Part shown: piece by piece, positions 11,093 through 24,469 of the stretch
Numbering within the stretch: the stretch's first letter is position 1
Layout: every line of letters starts with the position of its first letter
DNA from: Tolypeutes matacus
Lineage: Eukaryota > Chordata > Mammalia > Cingulata > Chlamyphoridae
DNA length: 64,000 bases
Direction of reading: 5' to 3'
Assembly: GCA_026826555.1 (NCBI GenBank)
Contig: JAKSZT010054308.1
Location: forward strand, 2,466,045-2,530,044
Position numbers and translations under genes: made by a program
Notes under the pieces: model-generated
Database searches by the model: none
The model's input: the letters and a program-made list of their open reading frames with translations, nothing else
What the model was told of the DNA's origin: nothing

Positions 11093-12673
11093 TGACCCAG
11101 AGACCCCCGAATTTAGCAGCATTGTGGAGTTCAGAGAACCGGCCCGCCTTGAGTTCTACTGTCCCGTTTTCCAGCTTTCACAGTTATGCATAATAGGTCA
11201 AGATAGCTTTAAAATAGGAGACGAGATTTTATTTAATGGTTATCTTCAGGGAGGAAAAGATAAAATGGGTTTAACAGGGAGGCTAGCCTATTTTGGTGTT
11301 AGGTTTAGTGAGATACCTGCTAGCAAGGACAACATGTCATTTGCTTTTTTTTTTTTTTTAAGTCTCTCTTCGTCAATAAATACTGGAATGGCCCTCCCCT
11401 GATCCTCACCCAGAGCTAAGGCCGGAGAAAGACATTAAGCCCAGACAGCCTGAGTGCCAGGGGAAAGCAGAAGGCTGCGGCAGTGCGAGAGAAATACCGA
11501 GTGAATAACAACCCTCGCAGCATTGTTTGCCAATACGCGGAGAGCCTGAATGCAAATTAGCACAGGTTCATGGGCCCAGGACTGAAACGAAATGAGGCCA
11601 CGATGAAAAGGCACTGAGCTTTGAGCAAATCACCCTCTTTATAAAAATCTTACCAACCCCATCCCGGCCCCCACACCTCCCAGCCCCTTACGTGGACTTG
11701 GGGGCTCTGGGATTGCTTCTCCCTCCAGCCCTGGCTGTTGACCTCCCTGGGGGGAGGCAGGGGTGGTGGGGGAGTGGAAGCACCTGGCCAGGCTGGTGCT
11801 CAACTCTGGGTGCCCCTTAGAATCACCTGGGGGGCTTCAGGGAAACATCGATGCCCACATGTCACCCCATACTCTGCCTTCTGAATCTCCAGGGAGGGCC
11901 TGGGGTGGGGAGCAGCCTTGGGTGTTTTTGGAAACTTCTGAGGTGATTCTACTGTGAAGCAAAGGTTGAGCACTTCTGTTTTGATAAGTGGAAAGACTGG
12001 CAGTGCTTAACTGGCTGCTGCTTTATTTAAACCTAGCTGCCAGTTTGTCTTATCACACATCGGTGTGTCTACGGATTCTGGTTGAGGAACAGCCATTCAC
12101 CTGTGGAACAGCTCTCACTCTCCCTTGTTTGCTAAAACTGGGTTAGGTATTAAACCTTTTCATCTGTGTTCACTTGGATGGTGCCAATCTCCTGAGTCAA
12201 GCAGTGCCATTAAAACGAGGGCAATCCTGGCATTGTTAAAGAGGCAAACTTTCCAGGGGACTCTGTTTCTGGTCTAAATCCAGATTTCCTTCTTTTAAAA
12301 AATTCCCATTTTCCCAGCTACAGACTTAGGGAAGGAAGAAGATTAAATTAAAGGAAGTCAGCCGCTTTCGTTTTTGGTTTTTGGTTTTCGTTGGTTCCCT
12401 TCTTGTTTTTATTTAATGCCATCATACTGTATCAGCATATGCCATAACATTTTTTAAATGCCCACGCTCTCCAATTTCAGTTCAACAGGGAGTGGGGAAA
12501 GTCGCAGACTAGCCCACTTTCTACACTTAGAACAAAGGAAATGCAGGTCCCCATTCAACCCCCAAACCAGCCCACCACTCACCCTCAAAATGCCCTAGAC
12601 CTGCATCTCAAGAACACGTGATCAACACACATCCCAGGTCTTACCCGATCCAGCGGAATTCAAGAATCTCACT

Positions 12674-12898
12674 GGGGAGCAGATGTAGCTCAAGTGGTTG
12701 AGCACCTGAAAAAACCAACTCTCATTGGGGAACAGATGTAGCTCAGTGGTTGAGTGCCTGCTTCCCATGTAGGAGGACTAGGGATTGAATCCAGGACCGC
12801 CTAAAAACAAAACAAACGAAAAAACCAACTCATTGGGGAGTGGATGTAGCTCATGTCCTGGGTTCAATCACCAGTACCAACTTAAAAAAAAAAAAAAA
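12674..12898 (+). mobile_element. trimeric tRNA-derived SINE
   Basis: Three tRNA-derived heads follow each other: ggggagcagatgtagctcaa at 12674, ggggaacagatgtagctcag near 12727, and ggggagtggatgtagctcat near 12835. Linkers contain aaaaaaccaactc before each new head, and the unit ends in an A tail. The first and third monomers are internally shortened. Flanks aatctcactg and attctcagtg suggest a decayed target duplication. It is the only SINE between 9.0 and 26.9 kb. Confidence 0.8.
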
Positions 12899-14114
12899 TT
12901 CTCAGTGATGGCCTCTAAGATCCCATTTACCCCCAAAATGTGCTAAGAAATCCTAAATTACATTTTCAGTTTAACTCAACTTAGATAAATCATTTACTGC
13001 TCAGTTTATTTTATGGCCCAGTTTTTCCATGGGAATAATGGGGATAATATTTGTCATCCATCTCACAGGGTGATAACCTAATTTATTGACATCTGATGTT
13101 CTTAGATGAAAGGTATTTATAAGTGCAAAGTATAATGGCTCTTTGACATTTGCAGTGTCCCTTCGGAATGACGTTTTGAACAGGGCATTATCTGTCTGGC
13201 CCCGCCCTAGCTGTTGTGAGGTCATTGCCACAGAGGCAGGGAGCGGAGAGATTTAGTTGGTTTAAAGAAGGAACAATGGCTCCTTGAGCTCCTGAGCAGA
13301 GCAGTGGAAACCTGGAGTTTCCCACTGGGCTCTGGGGGCTTCAAACCGAGGGGGATTGGTGTTATCAGCTGTAACACCACAGAAAGAGAAGACCTTTGAC
13401 TACAGCAGGGAGAGGCTGATTCACGCAGGCAACTGTTACTGTAGAAAGGCAGGGCCCACGGAGCCCTGGAAGGTTTACGGGGCTCCGCTGGCAGCCTTCA
13501 AAGGTACAGGTTCCTCGCTCATTCCGGTAAAGACTTCCTACTCGTCCTCCCTCTGTGAGCCTCCTGAGAGGAAGCCGTGTTTGGGGCGGATCTAAAGCCT
13601 GTGCCCTGCAGTTTAGTCTGCCTTCTCTCAGAAAGGGCACAGGAACCGCACCTGCAAAACCACGCAGCGCACGTGGAGGCCAGGCGCTTCTGATGCGGCC
13701 GCGTGAAGGAAATCGGGCGCCAGACCCCACAAAATTGTTGCTGTTGCATTACAGCAATCACCGAGATGGATCATACCGAAAGTTACAAAACCACCCAAAC
13801 CACTCTTATTTATGCACTCCCACCATGGAAAAATAAAGTCACGGAAACAGAAAAAGATTCCCAAAGCAAAAATCAGTTTCCTCTTTGGTGACCTGAGAAA
13901 GTTTACCACAACTCCATTCAAAACCTTCAGGCACTTGACTTTTTTTTCTTTTTTTTTTTTAATATCCTTTTCCTTTTTAATAAAAAGTAAAAAACAAACA
14001 AAAAATACATCAATGTCCTGAATAGAACCTCTCTATGTAAAGTTCTCACTAAACAAATAAACATAGGACCAGACAAAAGATATGGAGCTGCAAATAGCAA
14101 TATGATATATTATG

Positions 14115-14240
14115 AAGCATTTATATATGTATGTATATATTCTATATGAATGTGCGGGTATATGTGTGTGCACCTATGTATGTATAAATATGTAAATATT
14201 TGCCTACATACACTTCACACACACACATATATATTTATAC
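14115..14240. repeat. TA/TG-rich low-complexity DNA
   Basis: Imperfect mixture of tatatg, tgtatg and acacac units; simple-sequence DNA with no other signal. Confidence 0.8.
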
Positions 14241-17200
14241 TGACCTCTTTAGATTGAAGTCCAAGGCACTTTTTACAATGAACAGATTAAAGCCATTAAT
14301 TTAGAACATAACTGTTTCTGGGTACATATCAATTTATGGTGCCATTATCAGAATTCACATCCTTCCTTGTCCACCTTAGAGTGTCTCTGGCTGTGTAATG
14401 AATAAGAAAACTGGCCTAAAAAAGGAGACCAGGGATGCTTTTAGATGATTAAACTAACTTGTCTTGCTAATTTCCTCTAGGGGAGGAGAGTTCTCACTGG
14501 CGGGATGCTGAGATCGAGAAAGAAACACAAGAAACACAAGAAAGGTCAACAGATGCAGCTGTTTCTGTGCTATGCTGAGCAGGGACCCATGTGGCCTTTT
14601 GGGGACTTGCCCTGGGGAGTCACCTGATATTCTGATGGCCCTGCCAGCATAGGCTAAAAAGAAAACCCTAAAAAGGAGCTTTGAGGTGGCTCAAGACTAT
14701 GAAGTTAGCACTTTTAAGAGTAGGCTGGAAAAAGGCTGCCTCTTACTGATCTTATGTTTTAGGTATACCATAAGTACATGTGTGTGTGTTACATAACTTC
14801 AAGTGGAATTTTAAAAAAGAATTTGTCTTTGACCTTGTGATTGCACAGGATCTTTTAAAATTTGGGGCAAGTATAGTACTGATTTGAACACCAATTTCTT
14901 TTTTGTTTTTTACTTCATCAAATTATTCCATAAATGACGGTCAAGGAAGAAATGGTTTAATTCTCCAGTTATTCATCTGGCGGGTTACCATCGTGGTGTG
15001 GTGAGGCCAGGGAGTCTCAGTATTGGATATGCATGCCAATCACCTGGGGATCTTGTTAAAATGCTGGTTCTGATGAAGTAGTTCTGGCACGGGGCCTGAG
15101 ACTCTGCATTCTTTCTGAGCACAACCTTTGTGCTCCCCGCAGGTGCGTGCTGAAGTTCTGATCCTGCTGGTCTGCAGATGGCATTTGGAGTAGCAGGGGA
15201 TGGCATATACCTGAACGACTGTCAAGAGGTGTGGCTTCACAAGCCAGGAATTTGTATGGGTTTCCTCGATTCTAGATTAACAACTCCGAGGGGGAAAGGT
15301 CAGAACATACTTACTCTTTAAAAGTCTTAGTCAATCTGTGAAGTACTAGAAGGAAAAGCCAAAGGGGACAATTCAATTTAGCAGCAGAAAAGCATTAAGA
15401 GACAAATCAATTGCCAAAGCACAATCATTGGTCAATTATAAAATCGAGAATAAATGAATTTCCATTACCTAGTGAGTGAGGAAGCTGCTAAGAACAGGTG
15501 CCCCAGAGTTCTGATGGCTTTACTGGAGCTCAGTCTAACATGTAACTGGGGAGCATCGCAGACACTGGGAGAATTTAGCTCAATAAAAAGAAAACTTGTC
15601 AAGAGGGAAAGTCTTAGCGACATGAGCTGCTTGAAGCTGGACATTTAGATATTATTTCTCTTTCATTCGGACTGAATAACGAATGCCACCGAGGCCCAAG
15701 TCTTATCTACACTTCAGCTCAAATAAATGGAGAGGATTCCAGCCTTTCCCCTGGAGAAAACCTGTTGCTGTGCACTATCAGACATAGGGATATCTGTGTG
15801 CGTTTTCAGAGTTTGTGATGGGGGGAGGGACACACAGGCCCAGTCACATCTACCCTAATGCCACTTGCCTTGTACCTATATGAGCTCCTATCAAAGTAAT
15901 GAGGGCAAACGAGGGTCCTCATTGGCAGGAGGCTCACGCATTCTAGGGAGCCTTTGTGCTGTAGCTGAAACATCCCATTTTCATCTAGAAAAAGTCCGTT
16001 GGCCATTCAAAGGAGGGGGCATTTGTGTTCTGGCTTCTATATCAGAGGAAGGGAATGGATTTCATGGCTTGCTTAAGTACAGAATTTCCCACAATTTTGT
16101 CACAAAGGACAACATCTCCATAGCAACTGTTTCCTCCCAGCTAGAGTAAACTAGCAGCAAAGAAAGTCCATCTCTCTGCTGTGTGTGTCCTGCCTCCTCT
16201 TATCGTTCCCTTAGGAGCTGTGCTCCCTGTCGTTGATAAACATGGGGAAACCTTGTTCCCTCCAGGGTACTGTCAGCTCAGAAAACCACATCTGCACGTC
16301 GAGGTCTCATTTGGCCCTCCGTAAATGGAATTTCAACCTCACTTTTATTTTTACACAGATGCTCATAATGCCTAGAATTCTGAGTTTCTCGAGTCACAAT
16401 GCCCTATTCTGGCATTGCCAAAGAAAAAATTGGCTGGCTGGGTCTGAATTTGAGACTTATATCATTTAAGTAATGGGCCCTTTGCATTTATATAAAAGGA
16501 GCCTGCGCTTCTATTAAACTGGCTTTGCACAGCTGCTGAAGGAGTAATGACTTTTTAAATCTCTTCTGAAATGGCTTGATAGAATTTAGGGTAGAATTAC
16601 TCTTCTAAGCTTGGAATAATGTTCTTTTTGTCTCTAATACTCAGGTCTTGGAGAATTAGAATATGGCAGTCATGAAGGCTGGGGTACGAGAAGTGGTGTC
16701 AGGCAATCGCTAACCATGATGTGTACTCAGAAACAGTCATAGGGAGAGCAGGCTGACACTCGACCTGCTGAAGACTAGTTTGATACAAAATGTTAATTGA
16801 AAGTTACAATATATTTTATAATATAGCAATATATTTCATAGTTAAAATAAACTTATGCTTTCTCCTATCAATAAAAAATAGCAAGCAGTACAGAGAGGCA
16901 AGATGCAAATTCATATCGAAGCTCATCTGATTCTGAATATAAACACTTCAGTTTCTGAGTTTGCCATGAAAATGTTTCCTCCATTAACATCCTGTCACTC
17001 TCTTTTGTTGTTCTCTTGTGGCCAGTGCAGAACGGAGAGTCTGGAACCAAAATTGAGTTTTTGCGCCATTAAAAAATGTTTCTGATGAAGGTGGAGCAGT
17101 CCTGGTTGAGATAAAAAAAATGGAGACAATATAACACAGCTAGAGAATGCTGTTTCCTTCCTGTCTGTCTTCTGTGAAGCTGGAAGTTGGCTGTTCTGAT

Positions 17201-19892
17201 CAGATTCACATTTGATTTGTCACTGATTTTTTTTTGGCTATAAATGTCAGTATTTCTTTGGGATTATTAACTACAGGTTGGTGTTGAATTTTGTGCTTTT
17301 CCTCCACCAGCTTGCTTGGTCACGATGTCTCTTTTGTTAGTTTCAACACATTATCCAGGCCCAAGATTACAGCTTCCAGAATGCATTTCTCACGTGTGTA
17401 AACAACTGTCGCAGGGCACTTGGCACCTAGATTTGGAGGTCGTACGTTGAAGATTTGACAATGGTTTTGTTCAGAGTTAACTCCAGTTCATGTTTGGGGG
17501 TTTCCAGTAATGGTGTAAGGAAAAAAAAAGATCACAGTTATTTTTTTCTCTCTCTATCTGTATATAGCTATATACCATTGCACTGAGCACTTTTTAATAA
17601 GCTTCGGTCTATCGCGGTAAAAATCTACCTATTACTTGTCTGGCAGGAGTGTAATGGTAATTTCTCCTAATGCACCCTGGCACAAGCTTTCAGGCGGAAG
17701 AGCACTCACCTATATTTTACGACCGGAGGCAGACAGTTCCTATTGCTATCCCTGTAATACTCCTTTCTTAGTGGGAGCCCTGATCCCATTCCCGTGATAT
17801 TTACTTTGGCGGCAGTAGAGAAGGAAGGGATACTGTCCAGGGCGTCATCAAGCCGACTGACTGCAGGGGGAGAGAAGGGGCTGTTCCTCGCCTACGGGGA
17901 GACAGGTAGCTGTCTAAGGTACTGAAATCGAGCACAGCAGAGTCAACAGGGACAGCAAAATCACCCCTAACGGATCCTCAATTTGCTTCTAGCAACGTTC
18001 AGGGAAGTAGAATGACCATATAAAACTGGGGACTTCTTTTGGGATTTAAAAGGAGTAATTTACAAAAAGCAGCAACCTACTGGTAGTGCAATGACTTCAC
18101 CGTGTCTCACTTGTGGTAGTAACAGCACCGTTTGTTCTGGGCTGGAACACTGATTCTCAACTGGGGGTGCTGTTTGTTGAGTGACACTCTGAAGGAGGGA
18201 ACTCCTGGAAATTTGCACTAACCCAATATTTCTCCCTGCTAATTTCACTACCAATGTGATACATAATAATTACTTTTTGGTAACTACTGAATGCATTCAA
18301 ATGCAACATCAACGTGTGGACTAGGCAGATCCGAGCTGCTGTTGACGACAAAAGTGATTCCACTTTGTTGAATACTTTGCACTTAAGAATATTAACTAGT
18401 ATCTTCATTTTAAGTGCAAACTGAGGTATGAGGTGGTTACATTAATTGGCCAAAGAAATGGATCCAGTGTCAGAGTTTTATTTATTCTTATTCTGTATGT
18501 CTAGCTTTCTTCTTCATAATGGCTTATTCACAAGGAAATTATGGAAAATTTAAGGGGGAAATCCCCAAATATATGAAAATGCTGTTCCTTCTTGGCCTTT
18601 AGCAACAGCAGTACTTTGTGCTCGCACAGCACTTTAGAATTTCCTTTCACATATATTTTCTACACCTCCTAATTTAGCAGATGGCTGTTATACCACTTGT
18701 CCCCACTGAGGCCAGACAGTCAGTGGTGCCTCAGGGACTTCCTCCTCTTGTTATTCTGGATTGTATCAAGCATTTCTAGAGATGTAATGTCATGGAGTTA
18801 CATATTATGAGGATGGCCAGAGTGGCTTATCGACACTTTATGACATTTTATTGATGATGAGCACACATATGTGGCCTTTGACCACATGGGCAGGTTTTTA
18901 TTTGGACTTCAATCTAAGGAGGAGTGAGCCCCTAGTCTGGTATGGTTTACCGACTTACGCTAGGTCCTGAAATTCCACTGAGATTAGTGGTCTTAAAGTA
19001 TCACAGTTCGTCCCCGACTTTACAGTACATGAAGCTATAATATGGCTTAAGCGATGAGGGGGGTGGCTTTGTATTTCTAATTCAAGTGTCTAGATATTTT
19101 AGAGAATATTAGGGTGTTTTTACCTGTCATTGAGTTATCAGAAAGCTTCTAGGAGGGGCTCTGCCACTGGGTCAGCCTTTCAGGAGTGGACAGAACTTGA
19201 TCTGTTCAGTATTGGAGTGAGGTTACTGCCATTAGTAATTTTAAAGTAGAGCCAACTCTTGAATAGATGATTAAACCTCCTCTACTGACAAACTTGAAAA
19301 TAAGGAACCAGAAGGCGTGGTATGAAAATCCACCTGCCCTCTCTTCTCATCTGACTGGGATGCTGATGTGCAGTGGGATTAGCCAAAAGATGGGTTGTAG
19401 AAAGAAAAATCCGGGTCATCTACACCCTGGATAAGTCATCAAGGGTTGATTGTACTTGCAAAAGAATGGGTAACTTCCCCACATAAAGCTCAAATACTAG
19501 TAAAGAAAAGTAGCCTCCCATTTACCATTGCAGGATCAGCATGCAGATTAGATCACTTAAGTTTTTGACGAGTAAGTATATATATTTTTTGCCAAGGATA
19601 AAAACCACACATTGCTCTATTGCACTACCAATAGGTCAAGTCATGCTACAAATGCCCATGTGTTTCTAGGATGCCAATGGCTACTGCTCCTGGAAATAAC
19701 TCCAACCTCCCCCTTGACTAGTGCAGCTAGCTTAGTCTTCAGGGTTCACTTAAGTGTCCAGCATTCATGATGGGTTAAAGGAGGATTACCCCCAGACCAT
19801 GACGGATCTGTGACAGTCTGTGTACACTTTGGGGCAGGAGGAGCAGCAGTGGAATTTTGCATGTTATTGGTTTGAAATTACAACTAAATCCC

Positions 19893-19941
19893 TATATGCG
19901 TGCACATGCACGCACACACGCACACATACACATGCACACAT
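19893..19941. repeat. 49-nt perfect alternating pyrimidine-purine tract
   Basis: Every step from 19893 to 19941 alternates pyrimidine and purine, mixing TA, TG, CG and CA steps (tgcgtgcacatgcacgcaca in its middle). This composition favours left-handed Z-DNA under negative supercoiling. It lies in the probable KCNN3 3' UTR region. Confidence 0.9.
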
Positions 19942-21450
19942 CAGAGGGTTATGGCAGAATGGGAAGGGCAGATAACAGTCAGTGGTTGAGGACTGTGGGT
20001 TAAATGATTAGGACTGGCTAACCAGTCAGTGGCCTTCACTTTGTGAAATGGACCACTACCACAAACAAACTGCATGGTTATTTCATCTGTTGATACATTT
20101 GCTTAGATGTTCTGCTGAACTGCCACTGAAAACAGTAGCACCATTCTTGGGACATAAAAAAAGTGCTGGGGGGAGGATATTTCAGATACCCAAAAGTCAA
20201 AGGAACAAGGGAAAAAAAAACAAAACAGCAAGTGTGGCATCTGTGGGATGCAAAACAGCCAATGCCAATGCTGGAAGGAGTTACCAAGATCAACAAGGAA
20301 CCGTTAAAGGAACGACGACAGCAATTCTACTTTTTTTCTGTTCAATAATTCCCTTGTCCGTAGAAGACCAGGCCCAGAGCTGTAGAAGAAAACTCCCCAC
20401 AGCCAGACACCAGCTTTGGAATCGTGATGATGTTTTGTTACAAAGCTAACCCCCCCACACCAACCATACGTAAATAACACCCTTTTGTTTCACCCCAAAC
20501 AGATGAAATATTCCACACAGTATCATTTAATTCCCCATAGCAGAAGTTGAAGACCTCAGAAGGAGAAGAGTGATGAATGGCACGGTGAGCTGGCTCTCAC
20601 AACTCAAACAAACACGTGGTCAGATTAAGGGACAATGAAAACTTCTTGCATCTGCATGTGCCTTCTCACAGTGCCTGTCCCTACCCTGGGTCATGATGTT
20701 CCTGAAGCCTTCTGGGGTTTGAGATGTATGAGGATGGTCTTTGTACCAAGATAAACATGGCCCAGTGGGAATAGGCTACTGATGGACCCATGTGATCTCA
20801 CTTTACCCACAAGGTTCCCTAGGGGCTCTCTTTATTCTCACAATATTTCATTTTGAGGGGACTTTGGTCAGATAGAAGGGACCACACGGGCCACTCACCA
20901 GCACAGCAGCTCTCAGCCGAGGCACCTGACCTCTCTGAATTCCTAACGCCTGGGCTGGAAACCTGCTGCTGGATAAATGGAGCTCAGCAAATCTCCAGTT
21001 GATACTTCTAGTCACTAGGGTTTCGTGGGTTACGTGGGCTTGTGCATGTGTGTGCACACACGCACAGGCCCCCTGACCCCTCCCTCACAAGTGTACACCT
21101 GGACACATGGTCCATCAGAACACAGCTTGTTTGGATATAAGAAGTAAACGCTGCAGGAGCTGTTATTTCTGGAAACCCGCTTATCCCTCCAGAATGCCAA
21201 CACTTTGGGCTTGGCATTCCTCTCAAACCTAGCATGGTGCATCTCCAGGGCAAAGCAACCTGGACTGTGTTGGAAGGGACCTGCATCTTCAGGGATGCTC
21301 AGAATAACCCCTGAACCGAAATCACCCACATTCAGATTCAAACCGATTCCACACACATTTAGAGAGTGCCTACTGTGTGCAGGGTAAGGTACCAGGTTCC
21401 TTCCTATTTGGATTAAGTTTGAACAAGAAAGGACCTGGGTTGAATGTGGG

Positions 21451-21476
21451 GTGTGTGTGTGTGTGTGTGTGTGTGT
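21451..21476 (+). repeat. (GT)13 microsatellite
   Basis: Thirteen uninterrupted GT units followed by gcgc. On the KCNN3 strand this is a CA repeat about 0.6 kb past the stop codon, probably inside the 3' UTR. Confidence 0.95.
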
Positions 21477-22091
21477 GCGCAAACACACAGGTTTATATGG
21501 GTATTCATAATGGATGGAAAATCTGGCTTCTTTATTTTTCTGTCTAAATTGGGTTTTAGGATGTAAAAGATATGGGAGGAAATTATGTCTCTTTTGGCAA
21601 GTTGTGGGCAGCCCTCTTTAACTTCTGTCATCCAGAGGCTTCCTTAGACAAAAGGAAAGGAGAGAGGACCCCGGGGGGAGGCCCCCATTCCCCACACCTG
21701 ATGTGACCCCCTCCCCTAGCGGAACCCTCTTCTGGGCTTGCTTCGCTGTTGGCTACTTCAGTGCATCTGACCCCCCCACCCCCCCGCGTGAAGACCTGAG
21801 ATTGAGCGTGGATTTCTGTTCTCCACCAACTCTGCAGCAAGGGCCCTGCCAGAGGCGTCGCTTCCTGTCATCTCCTCTTCCCGTTCCCAAGTAGAGGCAC
21901 CTAAACAGAGATTAGATTTCTGGTTTCAAGGCATATCGAACCAAGCACGCTGAATGAACATGAGTTAGTTAATTAGCTCGGTCTCTCTTCTTTACGTTTC
22001 CTGGTCTGAATGTTCCTTGATGGCAAAGTGACCAGGAGAGAGTTGATTTGCATCTTAAGACCTATGGGTAACGCTTCTGGGTGGGGGGAGT

Positions 22092-22096
22092 TTTAT

Positions 22097-22097
<1 letters not shown>
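22092..22097 (-). promoter_or_regulatory. AATAAA hexamer overlapping the KCNN3 stop codon
   Basis: On the minus strand the end of the coding sequence reads TGC-TAA-ATAAAAC, so a canonical polyadenylation hexamer shares its first A with the stop codon. If used, it would give a transcript with almost no 3' UTR. The sequence shows the motif; use is unproven, and such sites are often silent. Confidence 0.5.
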
Positions 22098-22417
<320 letters not shown>

Positions 22418-22724
22418 TCATCACAGGGCAACCTGCAGTGGGAAAAAGGAAATACTCCTCCAAATTACAAGAGGTGGCTGAGCTGGCTAAGGAAGGAAAA
22501 ACAACTTAACTTTCCTGGAGACATGGAGGCTGACGTAGGCACCATATTTACTTTTTTCTTATTACAAAAGTAATGGATATTAATTATGAAAAATTAAAAA
22601 TATGCACAAAGGAAAAGCAGCAGCAATTTTTTTCTTAAATGGAGTTGCTAACCTGTCCTAATGGTCTTATCATGCCCAACCTCTCCACTGACATGGCTGC
22701 TGGCATTTAACGAGAAGGAATGGT

Positions 22725-22890
22725 GGTGGGGAACGACGAGGTGATGGGCTTGTAATTGGCAGGCCAGGGTTCAAACACCAAGTCTGCCGTTTACCACCAA
22801 GTCCCTTGTCAGGTCACTTAAACGTCTGAATCTCGGGTTCCTTACATGAGCCAAATGGGAGTTAATAATGACTACTAATAGTTATGAAGT
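22725..22890 (+). repeat. MIR fragment
   Basis: ggccagggttcaaacaccaa, cttgtcaggtcacttaaacg fit MIR. Confidence 0.6.
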
Positions 22891-22894
22891 TATG

Positions 22895-23840
22895 ACCACC
22901 CTCCTTCCCTGTCTGTTTTCAATACGGCAGCCAGAACGTAACATGCAAGTCCCACCATGTCACTCCTCTGCTCAAACCCTGCGATGGCGCCCAGTTAACT
23001 CAGAACAAAAGTCAAAGTTCGTGTCTGACCGGTGCCGCCCTGCTTCCTGGTCACTGCCATGCATGCCTATCTGCAACTCCCCCTTCTGTCACCTCACCCT
23101 GCTCTCGCTGCCTTGCTGGTTCTAAGGGGTCTTCCCTCTGCCTGGACGCCTGTGGTGAATGCTGGGGAGACCTGCCTGTCCCGCTTCCGGCTGAGGCACT
23201 GGCTGTGTTGTCTGCTGATGGCTCACCCTGAGCCCCTCCTCAGCCAAAGGAAGCCGCCTCACTCGAGGTTCCCGCCCCCCCTCTGCCTAAACGAGGCAGT
23301 ACAAAGGCCCGGTCCCCTTCGCCACAATTTGGGACACCACTGAAGGGCCATTCCATCTGCAGAGCTCCCCATGGGTCAGCTGAGGCCGTTGTTGACGGTA
23401 TCACCGTCCAAGCTCCTCCCCTCCATCCTGCTTCCTCTCTTCCTGACAGGTGTCAGCCCCAGGGCTCTGCACAGTAGCTTCCTGCACTCCACGCTGTCTC
23501 ACAGGGCTCAGGGAAGCCACGCGGCCCATGGGCAAAGCCTTCGCCTCCTTCAAGTCTCTCCTCAAGCATCACCTTCTCAGAGAAGCCTCCCCTGACTGCC
23601 CTGTTTGACACTGCTGCTTAGCCCCCACCCCATCGCACGGACTCTGCCTGACTTATTATCTTCTAACACACTAGAGACTTGGCTTATGTCTTATATTTAT
23701 TGTTTATTGTAATTGTCTCCCATTAGAAGGTAAGCTCCTTGAGGGCAGGGATCTTTGCTTGCTGTGTTCACTGTTGTATCCCAAGGGTCCCAAACAATGG
23801 CTGGCACATAGGAGAGGCTCACTTAACCCTTGTCGATGGG
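22895..23840 (+). repeat. L2 LINE fragment
   Basis: Typical L2: ccaccatgtcactcctctgc, cagagaagcctcccctgact, tagaaggtaagctccttgag, ggctggcacataggagagg. Degraded; borders approximate. Confidence 0.8.
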
Positions 23841-23908
23841 TGGCTGTAGGTGAACATGCTCAGCCAGGGTATCTTTCTGCTCACGACTGGCACTAAAAGA
23901 TGTTAGAC

Positions 23909-24127
23909 CAGCGGTTCTGAACCAGGCATCCATGGACCCAAAGATTTCAGGGGGTCTGTGAGCTTGAATTGAAAAAAATCAACTTATTATCTTTATTTTC
24001 TCTGACTTCTAACTGAAATCTAGCATTTCCTTCACTTTTCAATGTATGCAGTAAATAAATTGCAGTAGTATTCCTTTCCTCTGACTGGCTGAGGGGTCTG
24101 TGGAGCAAAAAAGGTTAAGAACCTCTG
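23909..24127 (-). mobile_element. hAT-type nonautonomous DNA transposon, related copy
   Basis: Ends cagcggttctgaacc and ggttaagaacctctg, with flanks tgttagac / tattagac (one mismatch in 8). The interior resembles the element at 4871-5096 read in reverse (shared ctttattttctctgacttct against its complement). Confidence 0.85.
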
Positions 24128-24469
24128 TATTAGACCAAATGAATGAGTAAAGTACTGGCACAAGTCAAAAACCATTATCCCTCCCATCCTTTGGCCAAGG
24201 TAGAAGTTTTGACTGATGGGGAAAAACCTTTTGTGCCCCCCAATATTTCCACATATTTAAGAGATTTCTCAGCGTTTACTCCCAAGACCATTCTGAGTGA
24301 CTGAAGGAAAGGGGAGAATACTTCCAAAGGGCCTCGCACAGTGCCTGCCTCTGTGGAGTAGATGCTCAGTAAGGTTTTGTGAACCATAGTGACGGAGGCG
24401 ATGAGCGCATGGGAGTGAAAATGGGATGCCCACAGGGAACTTAAGATGATGCATAAGAATGAAATAAAA

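Larger units (their letters stand above)
10300..22096 (-). other. KCNN3: probable long KCNN3 3' UTR and adjoining noncoding DNA
   Basis: No gene is recognisable here. Human KCNN3 mRNA is known for a very long 3' UTR, and this stretch directly follows the stop codon. It is largely unique-looking, AT-rich in places, and has only one SINE (12674-12898), unlike the flanking DNA. Several AATAAA hexamers occur on the minus strand (for example plus-strand tttatt near 20829, 18479, 16342, 12408 and 12024), and I cannot tell which ends the transcript. It also contains a (GT)13 repeat, an alternating purine-pyrimidine tract and a CTCF-like motif. The lower border is arbitrary. Confidence 0.4.

Noticed and set aside
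13714..13722. TGGCGCCCGA on the minus strand, resembling a retroviral lysine-tRNA primer binding site
   Set aside because: The match stops after about ten bases, and there is no LTR or retroviral sequence beside it.
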